Positions 10,069 through 20,545 of a stretch of DNA of 55,000 nucleotides are shown here, piece after piece. The notes below the pieces were generated by a model, which did no database searches, was not told the DNA's origin, and worked only from the letters and a program-made list of their open reading frames with translations. Origin of the DNA: Halisarca cf. caerulea (Eukaryota; Porifera; Demospongiae; Chondrillida; Halisarcidae); contig CAUJGJ010000347.1 of the NCBI GenBank assembly GCA_963170055.1, positions 505,001-560,000 on the forward strand, written 5' to 3'. Position 1 is the stretch's first letter. Each line of letters opens with the position of its first letter. Position numbers and translations under genes: made by a program.

Positions 10069-12231
10069 CTAAAGCTTCACAATTCTATCATTACCAGAAT
10101 CAGCTACAAAAATAAACCCATCATGAGTGACAGCTACTCCAAAAGGTGCCTTCAGTCCAACATCTTTCACTTCATGTACACATTCTCCACTTGGTGAGAA
10201 GATGGAGAGTTTGTCAGCACTTTCGGATGCAACAACAATATGGCCGTCTTTAGTGAGGGCTAGTCCAGTGGGTTTGTTTAAGACATCTTTCCCAAAATGT
10301 CGAACAAAGTGGCCATCTTGTTGGAAGACTTGAATACGATTGTTACCACGATCACTAACATACACTAAACCATCTCGACCAATACAGATCTGTTCTGGAT
10401 TCACAAACTCTCCAGGCTGTGCTCCTTCGGACCCAAAAGAGTACTGGAACTCTCCATTCTCACTATACACAGATACTCTGTGACCACCATATTCAACAAC
10501 AAACAATTGTCCTTTGTTGTTGACTGCTAGTCCTTCAGGTGCATTGAGTCTGTCTGATCCAAACTCCTTAACAAGCTCTCCATTTGGTCTGTAGACTGCA
10601 ATACAGTTCCTACTGTACAGACTGACTGCTATGTTACCATCACTGAGGGAAGCAATACCATCAAGGTGGTATCCAGGATCTTGTACTTTAAAGGACTTCA
10701 ATATTTCATCATATTTAGCAAAAGTACAGACTTCTTTGTTCTCATTGTCAGTTGCTAACAATGTTCCTTGTTTTGTGTATACTAGTGATCGAAATCGTCT
10801 CTCCTTGTCATCTCTGATTTCATGTTTGATGGTGTTGGGATAACACTTCACATTCACTGGACTACCTTTCATGTGGACACCGTTAACAGTCACAAATAGT
10901 TCACACTCCTCAGATGGTACACTAACAAATATCACCTGGTATGTACCATCTCCGTTATCCTCTACTTTACCCAACACTGGAACTCCACATGTAGTTGGAG
11001 TCAGGACTGATACAACATTCTCTCCTCCAAACGCACACTGACTACCACTGTGGTCTCTAGTCACTACTTTCAACATCAGAGGTACATTGGCCCATGGACG
11101 ACATTCCACAGTGTTGTTGGCTATGGTCAGTCCTTCCATGGTAGAGGTTTCAGGATGTGCTCCCAAACACAAACGACCCACTTGTGACAGAATCTTCTCT
11201 GCTTCTTCTCTCTTCTCTGATACAAAGTGGATACTGGAACTGGAAGGAGGAGGTGGAGGGATGGGGGTGGACGTCAACATGGATGCTCTCTGGATCATTG
11301 CTTTGCGTACAGACAACTGTTCTCTTGCTGTACCGTCATGGACAATATCCTCCGCTGATGTCTTGAAATGCTCTAGCTGCTTCATCTGGTCGTGAAGAGT
11401 CTTCTTGTGTTCTTCCAGATCCCTTCTTCTCTTTTCTTCTGCTTCTTCCACTTCAGAAACAAGGACAATGCAGTGATTAGTCACAGCTTCAATCATGCGA
11501 TCTTTCATTTCAGCAATGTCTTCTTTACAGCGATTACCTTCTTCTTGGAGGGTGAACAGTCGATCATCGATATCTCTCACTGCAGAGGACATTTTATCCA
11601 TTTTCTTCTTGGCTGCTTTGATGCACTGAACAAGAGGTTGTTTGTTCAGTTCGCCCACTTCTTTGTCAACAAACAGCACTCTGTGTGACTGGTGAGGACC
11701 TACCAGTTGACAAGCTGTGCACACAACATCCTCACAGTCTTGACAGTAGTACTTTAGTGGCTCATTGTGTGTACAGCAAAGAAGGTTACCTTGGTCAACA
11801 ATACCTCCCTTTACTGCTTCTAGTAATGCTAAGAGTTTATGCTTTTTGAATATAGGTGCTGTTCTGTGCAGACTATGACACTCCTCGCAGAGTGGACCAG
11901 GACAACTGAAGCAGAAGACGACAGCTAACTGGGGAGATTCGTGTTCTGCGTAGCAAAATACTCCTTTTTCTTCGCGTTGCTTGGCAATTGCTTTCCTCTC
12001 AGCGAACGTATAACGAGGAAATCCTTCCACAGGAAAGCAGAATGTCTCCTTACAATGCGAACAAGACGTCTTGCGATCCAACAGATTTTGATGGCATTCT
12101 TCCTTCTCACAAACGCTCATAGAGTGTAGACAAGGAAGACGGCTTAGGACGTCCACTTTATCCCCACAAGAAACGCACGAAAAGTCCAAATGTTTCGCTA
12201 CGAGGGTCGTATCTAGTGGTAGTTCAGCCAT
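10069..12231 (-). CDS. TRIM-NHL protein, copy 4 (intact)
   Basis: 720 residues starting MAELPLDTTL at the family-wide ATG. RING-like ligands are C19, C22, C34, H36, C41, C46, C57 and C60. B-box 1 spans about 93-131 and B-box 2 about 152-183. A coiled coil (about 190-295) leads into TPIPPPPP (322-329), a filamin repeat (about 380-463) and six NHL blades (about 478-720). The B-box linker (HRTAPIFKKHKLL ... DQGN) is shared only with copy 5, but B-box 2 (YYCQDCEDVVCTACQLV) is the most divergent in the cluster. Variable NHL residues include YHL (521-523), GGH (582-584) and SADK (671-674). A CACGTG E-box lies between ATG and kappaB-like site. I use this copy's numbering throughout. The function is presumably ubiquitin-ligase-like with an NHL recognition platform, untested. 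Confidence 0.93.
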   Translation of the reverse strand: MAELPLDTTLVAKHLDFSCVSCGDKVDVLSRLPCLHSMSVCEKEECHQNLLDRKTSCSHCKETFCFPVEGFPRYTFAERKAIAKQREEKGVFCYAEHESPQLAVVFCFSCPGPLCEECHSLHRTAPIFKKHKLLALLEAVKGGIVDQGNLLCCTHNEPLKYYCQDCEDVVCTACQLVGPHQSHRVLFVDKEVGELNKQPLVQCIKAAKKKMDKMSSAVRDIDDRLFTLQEEGNRCKEDIAEMKDRMIEAVTNHCIVLVSEVEEAEEKRRRDLEEHKKTLHDQMKQLEHFKTSAEDIVHDGTAREQLSVRKAMIQRASMLTSTPIPPPPPSSSSIHFVSEKREEAEKILSQVGRLCLGAHPETSTMEGLTIANNTVECRPWANVPLMLKVVTRDHSGSQCAFGGENVVSVLTPTTCGVPVLGKVEDNGDGTYQVIFVSVPSEECELFVTVNGVHMKGSPVNVKCYPNTIKHEIRDDKERRFRSLVYTKQGTLLATDNENKEVCTFAKYDEILKSFKVQDPGYHLDGIASLSDGNIAVSLYSRNCIAVYRPNGELVKEFGSDRLNAPEGLAVNNKGQLFVVEYGGHRVSVYSENGEFQYSFGSEGAQPGEFVNPEQICIGRDGLVYVSDRGNNRIQVFQQDGHFVRHFGKDVLNKPTGLALTKDGHIVVASESADKLSIFSPSGECVHEVKDVGLKAPFGVAVTHDGFIFVADSGNDRIVKL

Positions 12232-12256
12232 AATTACCAGGGCACGTGGTAGACCG

Positions 12257-12266
12257 GGGAAATCCC
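12257..12266 (-). promoter_or_regulatory. kappaB-like site upstream of copy 4
   Basis: GGGATTTCCC on the minus strand, 25 bases before the ATG. Confidence 0.45.
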
Positions 12267-12938
12267 TTCACGTGATTATGTTCTCGACAATGTCGATGTA
12301 ATTATATTTAGTGCAGGTACGCTTTTGGAGGCCACCTCTTATGTGAAGTTGTGCAAACATGAACCAAAACTAAAACCATTCACTTTGCAGTGAAAGATGG
12401 ATCCATCGTGCATCTGATACTGCTGGGAAGAACTGAACACTGTTACAGCGCCAAGAACACTGAGCTGGTTCACCGGCTGTCACATATTGTAGTGGCAGCA
12501 TCTCATTGGTGTACATCCACATCCACACATGCATGCATGCACACCATCATGCGGCCGCCATGCATGCACACACTGTACACACACACTGGGAGTACATTCT
12601 GATGATAGTTGTGGTAGCCTGGGGTCACCACCTTCAGCTGTGCACACAGCACACATTATGAAGCATGCAAGGATCTGACATGAACACATATATGCAGGTT
12701 CCCCCCATATAATTGACCACAGATGAAACCCTATAGCTGGCTATATACAATTTGCATACTGAATAGTGGGGTCTTGTTATGGCACTCTTATACACGAAGG
12801 ACTTCGAGATAGACATTAGTTTGTGTACAGGGTACAGTCCTGTGCTGCATGGATGTAGAGGCTGCTCTCTGCATGTGCACGTGGTCGGTGGCCGTCTTTC
12901 TACATATTGCAGGAATAATACAGGGTACCATTGCTATG

Positions 12939-12939
<1 letters not shown>
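12267..12939. other. 5' flank of copy 4
   Basis: Carries the upstream segment common to many copies: gtgaaagatggatccatcgt near 12391, gctgggaa, and the stretch cacatattgtagtggcagca near 12480. The gtcaccacc-ttcagctgtgcacaca motif near 12625-12650 also occurs upstream of copies 8, 9 and 11. No other gene seen. Confidence 0.55.

Positions 12940-13000
<61 letters not shown>
12940..13000. repeat. (CA)n microsatellite upstream of copy 4
   Basis: Nearly pure CA dinucleotide, about 60 bases. Confidence 0.95.
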
Positions 13001-13003
<3 letters not shown>

Positions 13004-13025
13004 CCTGTAGTGTAACTTCAACATA

Positions 13026-13330
13026 CAGTGAAACTGCTCTGATCCAACACTCAATGGCCATGGGACTTGGAAGAAGTATCAGAGTAGGAAGTTGTCGGAT
13101 TACGGAGTGATTCTTTCCATACTTTAGAATGGTGACTGTACTGCATAAGATAGCCAGATCATCATAGTAGCTATAGAGAGAATGTTGGATTATAGAGAGA
13201 ATGTTGGATTATAGAGAGAGAGAGAGAGAATAGAGAGACACATATGGGATGTAACATGTATTGATACCTTTGCCCCATCCTACATTATAGAGAAAGTTGG
13301 ATTATAGAGAGAATCCCCATCCTACATCAA
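13026..13330. mobile_element. pogo/Tigger-like MITE family member
   Basis: Preceded by TA and beginning CAGTGAAACTGCTCTGATCC. It shares the internal motifs 'caatgg ... ggacttg', 'gtcggattacggagtgattc' and 'ttggattatagag' with 27613-27830, 32951-33146 and 47688-47900. The right end is blurred by a short repeated gattatagagag segment, so the end coordinate is approximate. Confidence 0.5.
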
Positions 13331-13849
13331 CATGTACCCGTACAGCTAAGCATGCTGGCCTAGTTGCAGAAATCGTTGAAACCCATAATTAAGAGGAAGA
13401 ACTATGAAGTCTTATTAGCAGTCCACATGTTCACTCCCATAGAGGTGGAAACATCTGGAGTCTTTATCGAGTAAGGTCAGTTACTCTTGAAGGGAAGTCC
13501 CACTTCGAAGATCTATCTCACACAGCAACTGTCTGTTGCCATCCAACGTGGGATGGAATGCTTTGTCCATCCTTGGTACTCATGTGCCACTTGGTACGTC
13601 GGACTAACTATATGTAATGTCCATGTATGTGTACTTCTGCATGTCATCATGGTTATTAATATTATTATTATTGTCTTCTCATCATAATAATAATAATGTT
13701 TTTTTCTTCTTTAACTGTCATAAATATTATTTGGATTGTATACAATATAGGAACAACCAGTCTAAAATTGATCGACCCTTTAAATCAGTTCATGTTTATT
13801 GTGAATACAGATATCATGGTATGATCCCTATGCTACCTACGTATACGTA
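13331..13849. other. Stretch without a gene
   Basis: Unique-looking sequence with a few ATT/AAT runs near 13655-13700. No coding signal recognised. Confidence 0.4.
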
Positions 13850-14036
13850 TGTACATGTGTACTACCTACCTATGTACGTGTGTACTACCTACCTATGTAC
13901 GTGTGTACTACCTACCTATGTACATGTGTACTACCTACCTATGTACATGTGTACTACCTACCTACGTACATGTGTACTACCTACCTATGTACATGCATGT
14001 GTGCTACCTACCTATGTACATGTGTACATGTACACA
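13850..14036. repeat. 23-bp minisatellite, about 8 copies
   Basis: Units read GTACTACCTACCTATGTACA followed by TGT, with TACGTG variants. Same family as the larger array at 42985-43560, about 29 kb away. Confidence 0.9.
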
Positions 14037-15640
14037 CACTATAGTAGAGGTCCTACTGTACACTAGTAGAGGTCCTACTGTACACACACTAGTAGAGGTC
14101 CTACTGTACACATACTAGTAGAGGTCCTACTGTACACACACTAGTAGAGGTCCTACTGTACACACAATAGTAGAGGTCCTACTGTACACACACTAGTAGA
14201 GGTCCTACTGCACACACACTAGTAGAGGTCCTACTGCACACACACTAGTAGAGGTCCTACTGTACACACACTAGTAGAGGTCCTACTGTACACACACTAG
14301 TAGAGGTCCTACTGTACACACACTAGTAGAGGTCCTACTGCACACACACTACAGTGGCCGGAGATCCTACTGTACACACACTAGTAGAGGTCCTACTGTA
14401 CACATACTAGTAGAGGTCCTACTGTACACACACTAGTAGAGGTCCTACTGTACACACACTAGTAGAGGTCCTACTGTACACACACTAGTAGAGGTCCTAC
14501 TGTACACACACTAGTAGAGGTCCTACTGTACACACACTAGTAGAGGTCCTACTGCACACACACTAGTAGAGGTCCTACTGCACACACACTAGTAGAGGTC
14601 CTACTGTACACACACTAGAAGAGGTCCTACTGTACACACACTAGAAGAGGTCCTACTGTACACACACTAGTAGAGGTCCTACTGTACACACAATAGTAGA
14701 GGTCCTACTGTACACACACTAGTAGAGGTCCTACTGTACACACACTAGTAGAGGTCCTACTGTACACACACTAGTAGAGGTCCTACTGTACACACACTAG
14801 TAGAGGTCCTACTGTACACACACTAGTAGAGGTCCTACTGCACACACACTACAGTGGCCGGAGATCCTACTGTACACACACTAGTAGAGGTCCTACTGTA
14901 CACATACTAGTAGAGGTCCTACTGTACACACACTAGTAGAGGTCCTACTGTACACACACTAGTAGAGGTCCTACTGTACACACACTAGTAGAGGTCCTAC
15001 TGTACACACACTAGTAGAGGTCCTACTGTACACACACTAGTAGAGGTCCTACTGCACACACACTAGTAGAGGTCCTACTGCACACACACTAGTAGAGGTC
15101 CTACTGTACACACACTAGAAGAGGTCCTACTGTACACACACTAGAAGAGGTCCTACTGTACACACACTAGTAGAGGTCCTACTGTACACACAATAGTAGA
15201 GGTCCTACTGTACACACACTAGTAGAGGTCCTACTGTACACACACTAGTAGAGGTCCTACTGTACACACACTAGTAGAGGTCCTACTGCACACACACTAC
15301 AGTGGCCGGAGATCCTACTGTACACACACTAGTAGAGGTCCTACTGTACACACACTAGTAGAGGTCCTACTGTACACACACTAGTAGAGGTCCTACTGTA
15401 CACACACTATAGTAGAGGTCCTACTGTACACACACTAGTAGAGGTCCTACTGTACACACACTAGTAGAGGTCCTACTGTACACACACTAGTAGAGGTCCT
15501 ACTGTACACACACTAGTAGAGGTCCTACTGTACACACACTAGTGGCCGGAGGTCCTACTGTACACACACTAGTAGAGGTCCTACTGTACACACACTAGTG
15601 GCCAGAGGTCCTACTGTACACGCACTATAAGAGGTCCTAT
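14037..15640. repeat. 26-bp minisatellite, roughly 60 copies
   Basis: Units contain AGTAGAGGTCCTACTGTACA followed by CACACT. Variant units with cagtggccggagatcc occur near 14351, 14851 and 15300 and mark a higher-order repeat; the first two are exactly 500 bases apart with nearly matching surroundings. Each unit holds GTAG ... CTAC and ACTAGT dyads. Confidence 0.95.
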
Positions 15641-16263
15641 ATACTACACACACATAAGTATAGTATATATATCACCCTACACATGCAACCATGGGAAGGT
15701 GGAGATATATACTTGATGGTGCACAATATGCCTATATAACACTTCAATTTCATGCACATATTCCATGCTCATGCATATGAAACACATGCACATTGTCAAG
15801 ATGAAAGTCCAAATTAATGTTTTGCTACAAGGGAGGGAACCATGCATGCAGTGATAGTTCGATCAGCCTTTTATGAGGTACTAGCTGGTTGAGGGGAGTC
15901 CCAGATCCCTCATGCATGTGCATGATTGCGGTGTGCTCGAACAAGCCTTCAGGAGTGACAATATCACATGCTATATATATATATATAGTTCCATGCAACT
16001 CAAAATTTAAAAATTTGACTCCAATGACATGCAATATTATGTCAAGATATTTAAAAGATCATTGACTTATATTATAGTGTTATACTTACGCATAAAAACA
16101 CATGCATGTAGAGATCACATAATATACAACCTCTCCACAGAACAGGCATACACAGGATATGTCATGTGGTAAAGCATGCTTTCAAAATCAGTCAACTATA
16201 TACAAACAGTAGGCATGGGAATGGAAACGGGAATGTGGACAGATCATGCGAACATGTATGGGT
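15641..16263. other. 3' flank of copy 5
   Basis: Holds one diverged piece of the 34-bp satellite (ccctacacatgcaaccatgg near 15684), a decayed gene 5' end (15799-15870), and the common 3'-UTR-like segment from about 16143. Confidence 0.6.
15799..15870 (-). pseudogene. Decayed 5' end of a TRIM-NHL gene, start codon lost
   Basis: On the plus strand it keeps gatgaaagtccaaat, gttttgctacaaggga and gatagttcgatcagcc, matching intact gaaaagtccaaatgtttcgctacgag ... tagttcagccat. The CAT that would be the start has become CTT. Confidence 0.5.
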
Positions 16264-18435
16264 TTAAAGGTTCACAATTCTACTACATGTATAACGGTCA
16301 CCACAAACAGCTACAAACACAAACCCATCATCAGTGACAGCTACTCCAAGTAGACGATTCTTTAGTCCAACATCTTTCACTTCATGTACACATTCTCCAC
16401 TTGGTGAAAAGATGGAGAGTTTGTGAGGATATGAGGATGCTACAACAACATGGCCGTCTTTAGTGAGGGCTAGTCCAGCGGGTTCATTTAAGACATCATT
16501 CCCAAACTGTCGTACAAAGCAGCCATCTTGTTGGAAGACTTGGATGCACTTGTTACCACAATCACTAACATACACTAAACCATCTTGACCAATACAGATC
16601 TGTGCTGGACACATGAACTCTCCAGGTTGTGATCCTTCGGACCCAAAAGAGTACTGGAACTCTCCATTCTCACTGTACACAGATACTCTGTTACTACACC
16701 ATTCGGCAACTAAGAATTGTTCTATATTGTTGACTGCTAGTCCTTTTGGTGTATTGAGTTGGTCTGATCCAAACTCCTTAACAAGCTCTCCATTTGGTCT
16801 GTAGACTGCAATACAGTTCCTCCAGAACTGACTGACTGCTATGTTGCCATCACTGAGGGAAGCAATACCATCCATGCAGTCTCCAGGATCTTGTACTTTG
16901 AAGGAATTCAACATTTCACCACTTGTAGCAAAAGTACAGACTTCTTTATTCTCATTGTCAGTAGCTAACAATGTTCCTAGTTTTGTGTATACTAGTGCTT
17001 GGAATCGTCTTTCCTTGTCACCTCTGATTTCCTGTTTGATGGTGTTACAGATCTTCACATTCAATGGACTGCCTTTCATGTGGACACCATTAACAGTCAC
17101 AAACAGTTCACACTCCTCAGATGGTACACTAACAAATATCACCTGGTATGTACCATCTCCGTTATCCTCCACTTTACCCAACACTGGAACACCACATGTA
17201 GTTGGAGTCAGGACTGATACAACATTCTCTCCCCCAAATGCACACTGACTACCGCTGTGGTCTCTAGTCACTACTTTCAACATCAGAGGTACATTCCATG
17301 GACGACACTCCACAGTGTTGTTGGCTATGGTCAGTCCTTCCATGGTAGAGGTTTCAGGATCTGCTCCCACAGACAAACGACCCACTTGTGACAGGATCTT
17401 CTCTGCTTCTTCTCTCTTCTCTGATATAAAGTGAATACTGGAACTGGAAGGAGGAGGTGGAGGGATGGGGGTGGACATCAATGTGGATGCTCTCTGGATC
17501 ATTGCTTTGTGTAGAGACAACTGCTCTCTTGTTGTACCATCATGGACAATATCCTCCGCTGATGTCTTGAAATGCTCTAGCTGCTTCATTTGGTCTTGAA
17601 GAGTCTTCTTGAGTTCTTCTAGATCCCTTCTTCTCTTCTCCTCTGCTTCTTCCACTTTAGAAACAAGGACAGCGCAGCGATTAGTCACAGCTTCAATCAT
17701 GCAATTTTTCAGTTCAGCAATGTCTTCTTTACAGTGATTACCTTCTTCATGGAGGGTGGACAGTCCATTATTGATATCCCTCACTGCAGAGGACAGTTTA
17801 TCCATTCTCTTCTTGGCTGCTTTGATGCACTGAGCAAGAGGTTGTTTGTTCATTTCGCCCACTTCTTTGTCAACAAACAGCACTCTGTGTGACTGGTGAG
17901 GACCTACTACTGGACATACTGTACAGATCAGAACCTCACAGTCTTGACAGAAGCACTTTAGTGGCTCATTGTGTGCAGTGCAAAGATGGTTACCTTGGTC
18001 AACAATACCTCTCTTTGCTGCTTCTTGTAATGCTATGAATGTATGCTTTTTGAATATAGGTGCTGTTCTGTGCAGACTATGACATTCCTCACAGAGTGGA
18101 CCAGGACAACTGGAGCAAAAGACGACAGCCAACTGGGGAGATTCGTGTTCTGCGTAGCAATATATTCCTTCTTCTTCGAGTTGCTTAGCGAAAAATTTCC
18201 TTTCAGCGAATGTATAATGAGGAAATCCTTCCGCGGGAAAGGGGAACGTCTCCTTACAATGCGAACAAGACGCCTTGCGATCCAACAGATTTTGACGGCA
18301 TTCTTTCTTCTCACAAATGCTCACAGAATGCAGACAAGGAAGACAGCTTAGAACGTCGACTTCATCTCCACATGAAACGCACGAAAAGTCCAAATGTGTC
18401 GCTACGAGGGGTGTACCGGCTGGTAGTTCAGCCAT
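16264..18435 (-). CDS. TRIM-NHL protein, copy 5 (intact)
   Basis: 723 residues from MAELPAGTPL; the frame continues four codons upstream (MPRK) without a conserved start. Architecture as in the other copies: RING-like region, two B-boxes (linker HRTAPIFKKHTFIAL ... DQGN as in copy 4), coiled coil, filamin repeat and six NHL blades. Filamin-NHL junction is shortened (NVKICNTIKQ instead of NVK-CYPNTIK). The NHL domain is the most divergent among intact copies: blade loops read DCM, CSN (in EWCSNR), MCPA, CGNKC and SYPHK. The last blade has an insertion (AVCGDRYTCSRIVNL where others have ADSGNDRIVKL), and another residue is added at KNRLLGVAV. Extra cysteines on the loops are unusual. The TAA stop differs from the TAG of the other intact copies. 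Confidence 0.92.
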   Translation of the reverse strand: MAELPAGTPLVATHLDFSCVSCGDEVDVLSCLPCLHSVSICEKKECRQNLLDRKASCSHCKETFPFPAEGFPHYTFAERKFFAKQLEEEGIYCYAEHESPQLAVVFCSSCPGPLCEECHSLHRTAPIFKKHTFIALQEAAKRGIVDQGNHLCTAHNEPLKCFCQDCEVLICTVCPVVGPHQSHRVLFVDKEVGEMNKQPLAQCIKAAKKRMDKLSSAVRDINNGLSTLHEEGNHCKEDIAELKNCMIEAVTNRCAVLVSKVEEAEEKRRRDLEELKKTLQDQMKQLEHFKTSAEDIVHDGTTREQLSLHKAMIQRASTLMSTPIPPPPPSSSSIHFISEKREEAEKILSQVGRLSVGADPETSTMEGLTIANNTVECRPWNVPLMLKVVTRDHSGSQCAFGGENVVSVLTPTTCGVPVLGKVEDNGDGTYQVIFVSVPSEECELFVTVNGVHMKGSPLNVKICNTIKQEIRGDKERRFQALVYTKLGTLLATDNENKEVCTFATSGEMLNSFKVQDPGDCMDGIASLSDGNIAVSQFWRNCIAVYRPNGELVKEFGSDQLNTPKGLAVNNIEQFLVAEWCSNRVSVYSENGEFQYSFGSEGSQPGEFMCPAQICIGQDGLVYVSDCGNKCIQVFQQDGCFVRQFGNDVLNEPAGLALTKDGHVVVASSYPHKLSIFSPSGECVHEVKDVGLKNRLLGVAVTDDGFVFVAVCGDRYTCSRIVNL

Positions 18436-18462
18436 TTTGCGAGGCACGAGGTGGATTGCATG

Positions 18463-18472
18463 GGGAAATCCC
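18463..18472 (-). promoter_or_regulatory. kappaB-like site upstream of copy 5
   Basis: GGGATTTCCC on the minus strand, 27 bases before the ATG. Confidence 0.45.
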
Positions 18473-18750
18473 TTCCTGTGATCACTTTCTCGACAGCAAC
18501 AATACTATGCGGCACGTTGTTCGAGGCAGTATCCACCACAGGCCCTTATGTGAAGTTGTGTGAACATCAGAAGTCAAACAATTAATACTGCAGTAATAGA
18601 TGGATCCATAGTGCATATTTACTGCTAGGAATTTGAGTCATGCCGCCGGGTGCTGAACTTAAACCCAGCCAGCACGATGGCCCTTGCGGTTCCTGGAACA
18701 TTGAGCTGATTTGCTGACACTTGTTTGCAGCAAAATTATTTTTGTGTACA

Positions 18751-18821
18751 TCCACACACACGTATGCACGCACATATGCACGCACGTATGCACATGCGCA
18801 CACATATCCACACATACACAT

Positions 18822-18887
<66 letters not shown>

Positions 18888-18891
18888 ACAC

Positions 18892-18954
<63 letters not shown>

Positions 18955-18960
18955 TACACA
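18751..18960. repeat. (CA)n microsatellite upstream of copy 5
   Basis: CA dinucleotide tract with CATACATACATACA and GTATGCACG interruptions; grades into the 20-bp satellite. Confidence 0.95.
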
Positions 18961-20034
18961 GCCATCCATGCATAGGATGGCTACTCATATATAGGATAGC
19001 TATATACCCGTAAATAGGATGGCTACCAATACGTAGTATGGCTACCCACAGGATGGCTACTCATGTATAGGATGGCTACTCGTACATAGAATACCTACCC
19101 ATAATACATAGGATGGCTACCCATCCATACAATGGCTACCCATCCATAGGATGGCTACCCATACATACGATGGCTACCCATCCATAGGACGGCTACCCAT
19201 CTATAGGATGGCTACTTGTACTAAGGATGGCTACCTATATAGTTATCCATAGGATGCCTACCAATCCATAGGGTGGCCACTTGTACATGGGATGGCTACC
19301 CATCCATACATAGGATGGCTACTAGTCATAGGATGGCTACTTATCCATAGGATGGCTACCCATCAATAGTATGGCTAACAATCCATAGGATAGCTACCAA
19401 ATTATAGGATGGCTACTCGTACATAGGATGGTTACCTGTACATAGGATGGCTACCCATGCAAATGATGGCTACCTATCCATAGGTTGGCAACCTATCTAT
19501 TGGATGGCTACTCGTAAATAGGATGGCTACCCATACATACGATGGCTACCAGTACATAGGATGGCTACCCATACATAGGATGGCTATCCATACATGGGAT
19601 GGCTATCCATACATGGGATGGCTACTTGTACAAAGGATGGCTACCCATCCATAGGATGGCTACCAAACTATAAGATGGCTACTCGTACATATGAAGGCTA
19701 CCCATACACAGGATGGCTACAGATCCATAGGAGGGCTACTCGTACATAGGATGGCTACTCATAGATAAGATGGCTACCCGTACATAGGATGGCTACCCGT
19801 ACATAGGATGGCTACTTGAGAGGGATGGCTACCTATCCATAGGATGCCTACAAATTCATAGGATGGCTACCCATACATAGGATGGCTACCCATACATAGG
19901 ATGGCTACCCATACATAGGATGGCTACCCATCCATAGGATGGCTACTCATACATCGGATGGCTACCCATACGTAGGATGGCTACTCATACATAGGATGAC
20001 TACCCATCCATACAGTAGAATGGCTACCCATACA
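18961..20034. repeat. Degenerate 19-20-bp minisatellite, over 50 copies
   Basis: Units of the form GGATGGCTACCCATACATA with heavy variation (CCATCCATA, TCGTACATA, TTGTAC). It is more diverged than the other arrays, so probably older. Confidence 0.92.
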
Positions 20035-20059
20035 CTATAGACATGTACATGTACATAAA

Positions 20060-20440
20060 CCAACCCTCACAGCAAGTACCTGGTTTAGTACATACTCGTA
20101 GTTAGGAAGTACTCCTAATTCTGTCCCTGTGCATAACTCATTCATGTAAACCAGCCCTAGGTAGTAGGTACCTCTAGCTAATCAATTTAATACTATAAGT
20201 TCTGATTTGTGTCCCGTTTGAGGTGCAGACATACAATGAATTTTCATTATCATTCATATTCTGTCCCTGTGCATATAATGATTTAATACCTCATGTACAT
20301 AAACCATGCAACTCTGATAGTAAGCACCTCTGATACTTATAATATAAGTATAACAATACACTGATTTAGTGTCCCCTTTGAGCTAGGTATGAATATTATG
20401 ACTATAAGCAAGATTCACTGCATGGATGCATGTGTAAATT
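20060..20440. repeat. Dispersed repeat around TCTGTCCCTGTGCATA, shared with 48830-49050
   Basis: Contains gtacctggtttagtacata, aattctgtccctgtgcataa and accatgcaactctgatagta. The same phrases recur at 30420-30790 and 48840-49050. The part from about 20220 is collinear with 48830-49060, so the shared 3' block of copies 6 and 11 reaches at least this far. Confidence 0.65.
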
Positions 20441-20464
20441 AATGCACTGTTTGTAAATGATGAT

Positions 20465-20545
20465 AGTCTTGTGAACCGGACCCCTTCCCACCCTCCATTT
20501 TATAAATTCAGGTGGATGGCAAGTATAGCGGTCTGGTTCACAAGA
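20465..20545. mobile_element. 81-bp TA-flanked MITE
   Basis: Left end GTCTTGTGAACCGGACC and right end, reverse-complemented, GTCTTGTGAACCAGACC, each flanked by TA. The collinear segment near 49055-49065 (tgttaatgaccacc) lacks it, giving an approximate empty site. No coding capacity. Confidence 0.75.

Noticed and set aside
14037..15640. CRISPR-like array of short repeats
   Set aside because: Repeats are head-to-tail with no unique spacers, no cas genes, and eukaryotic context. It is a minisatellite.
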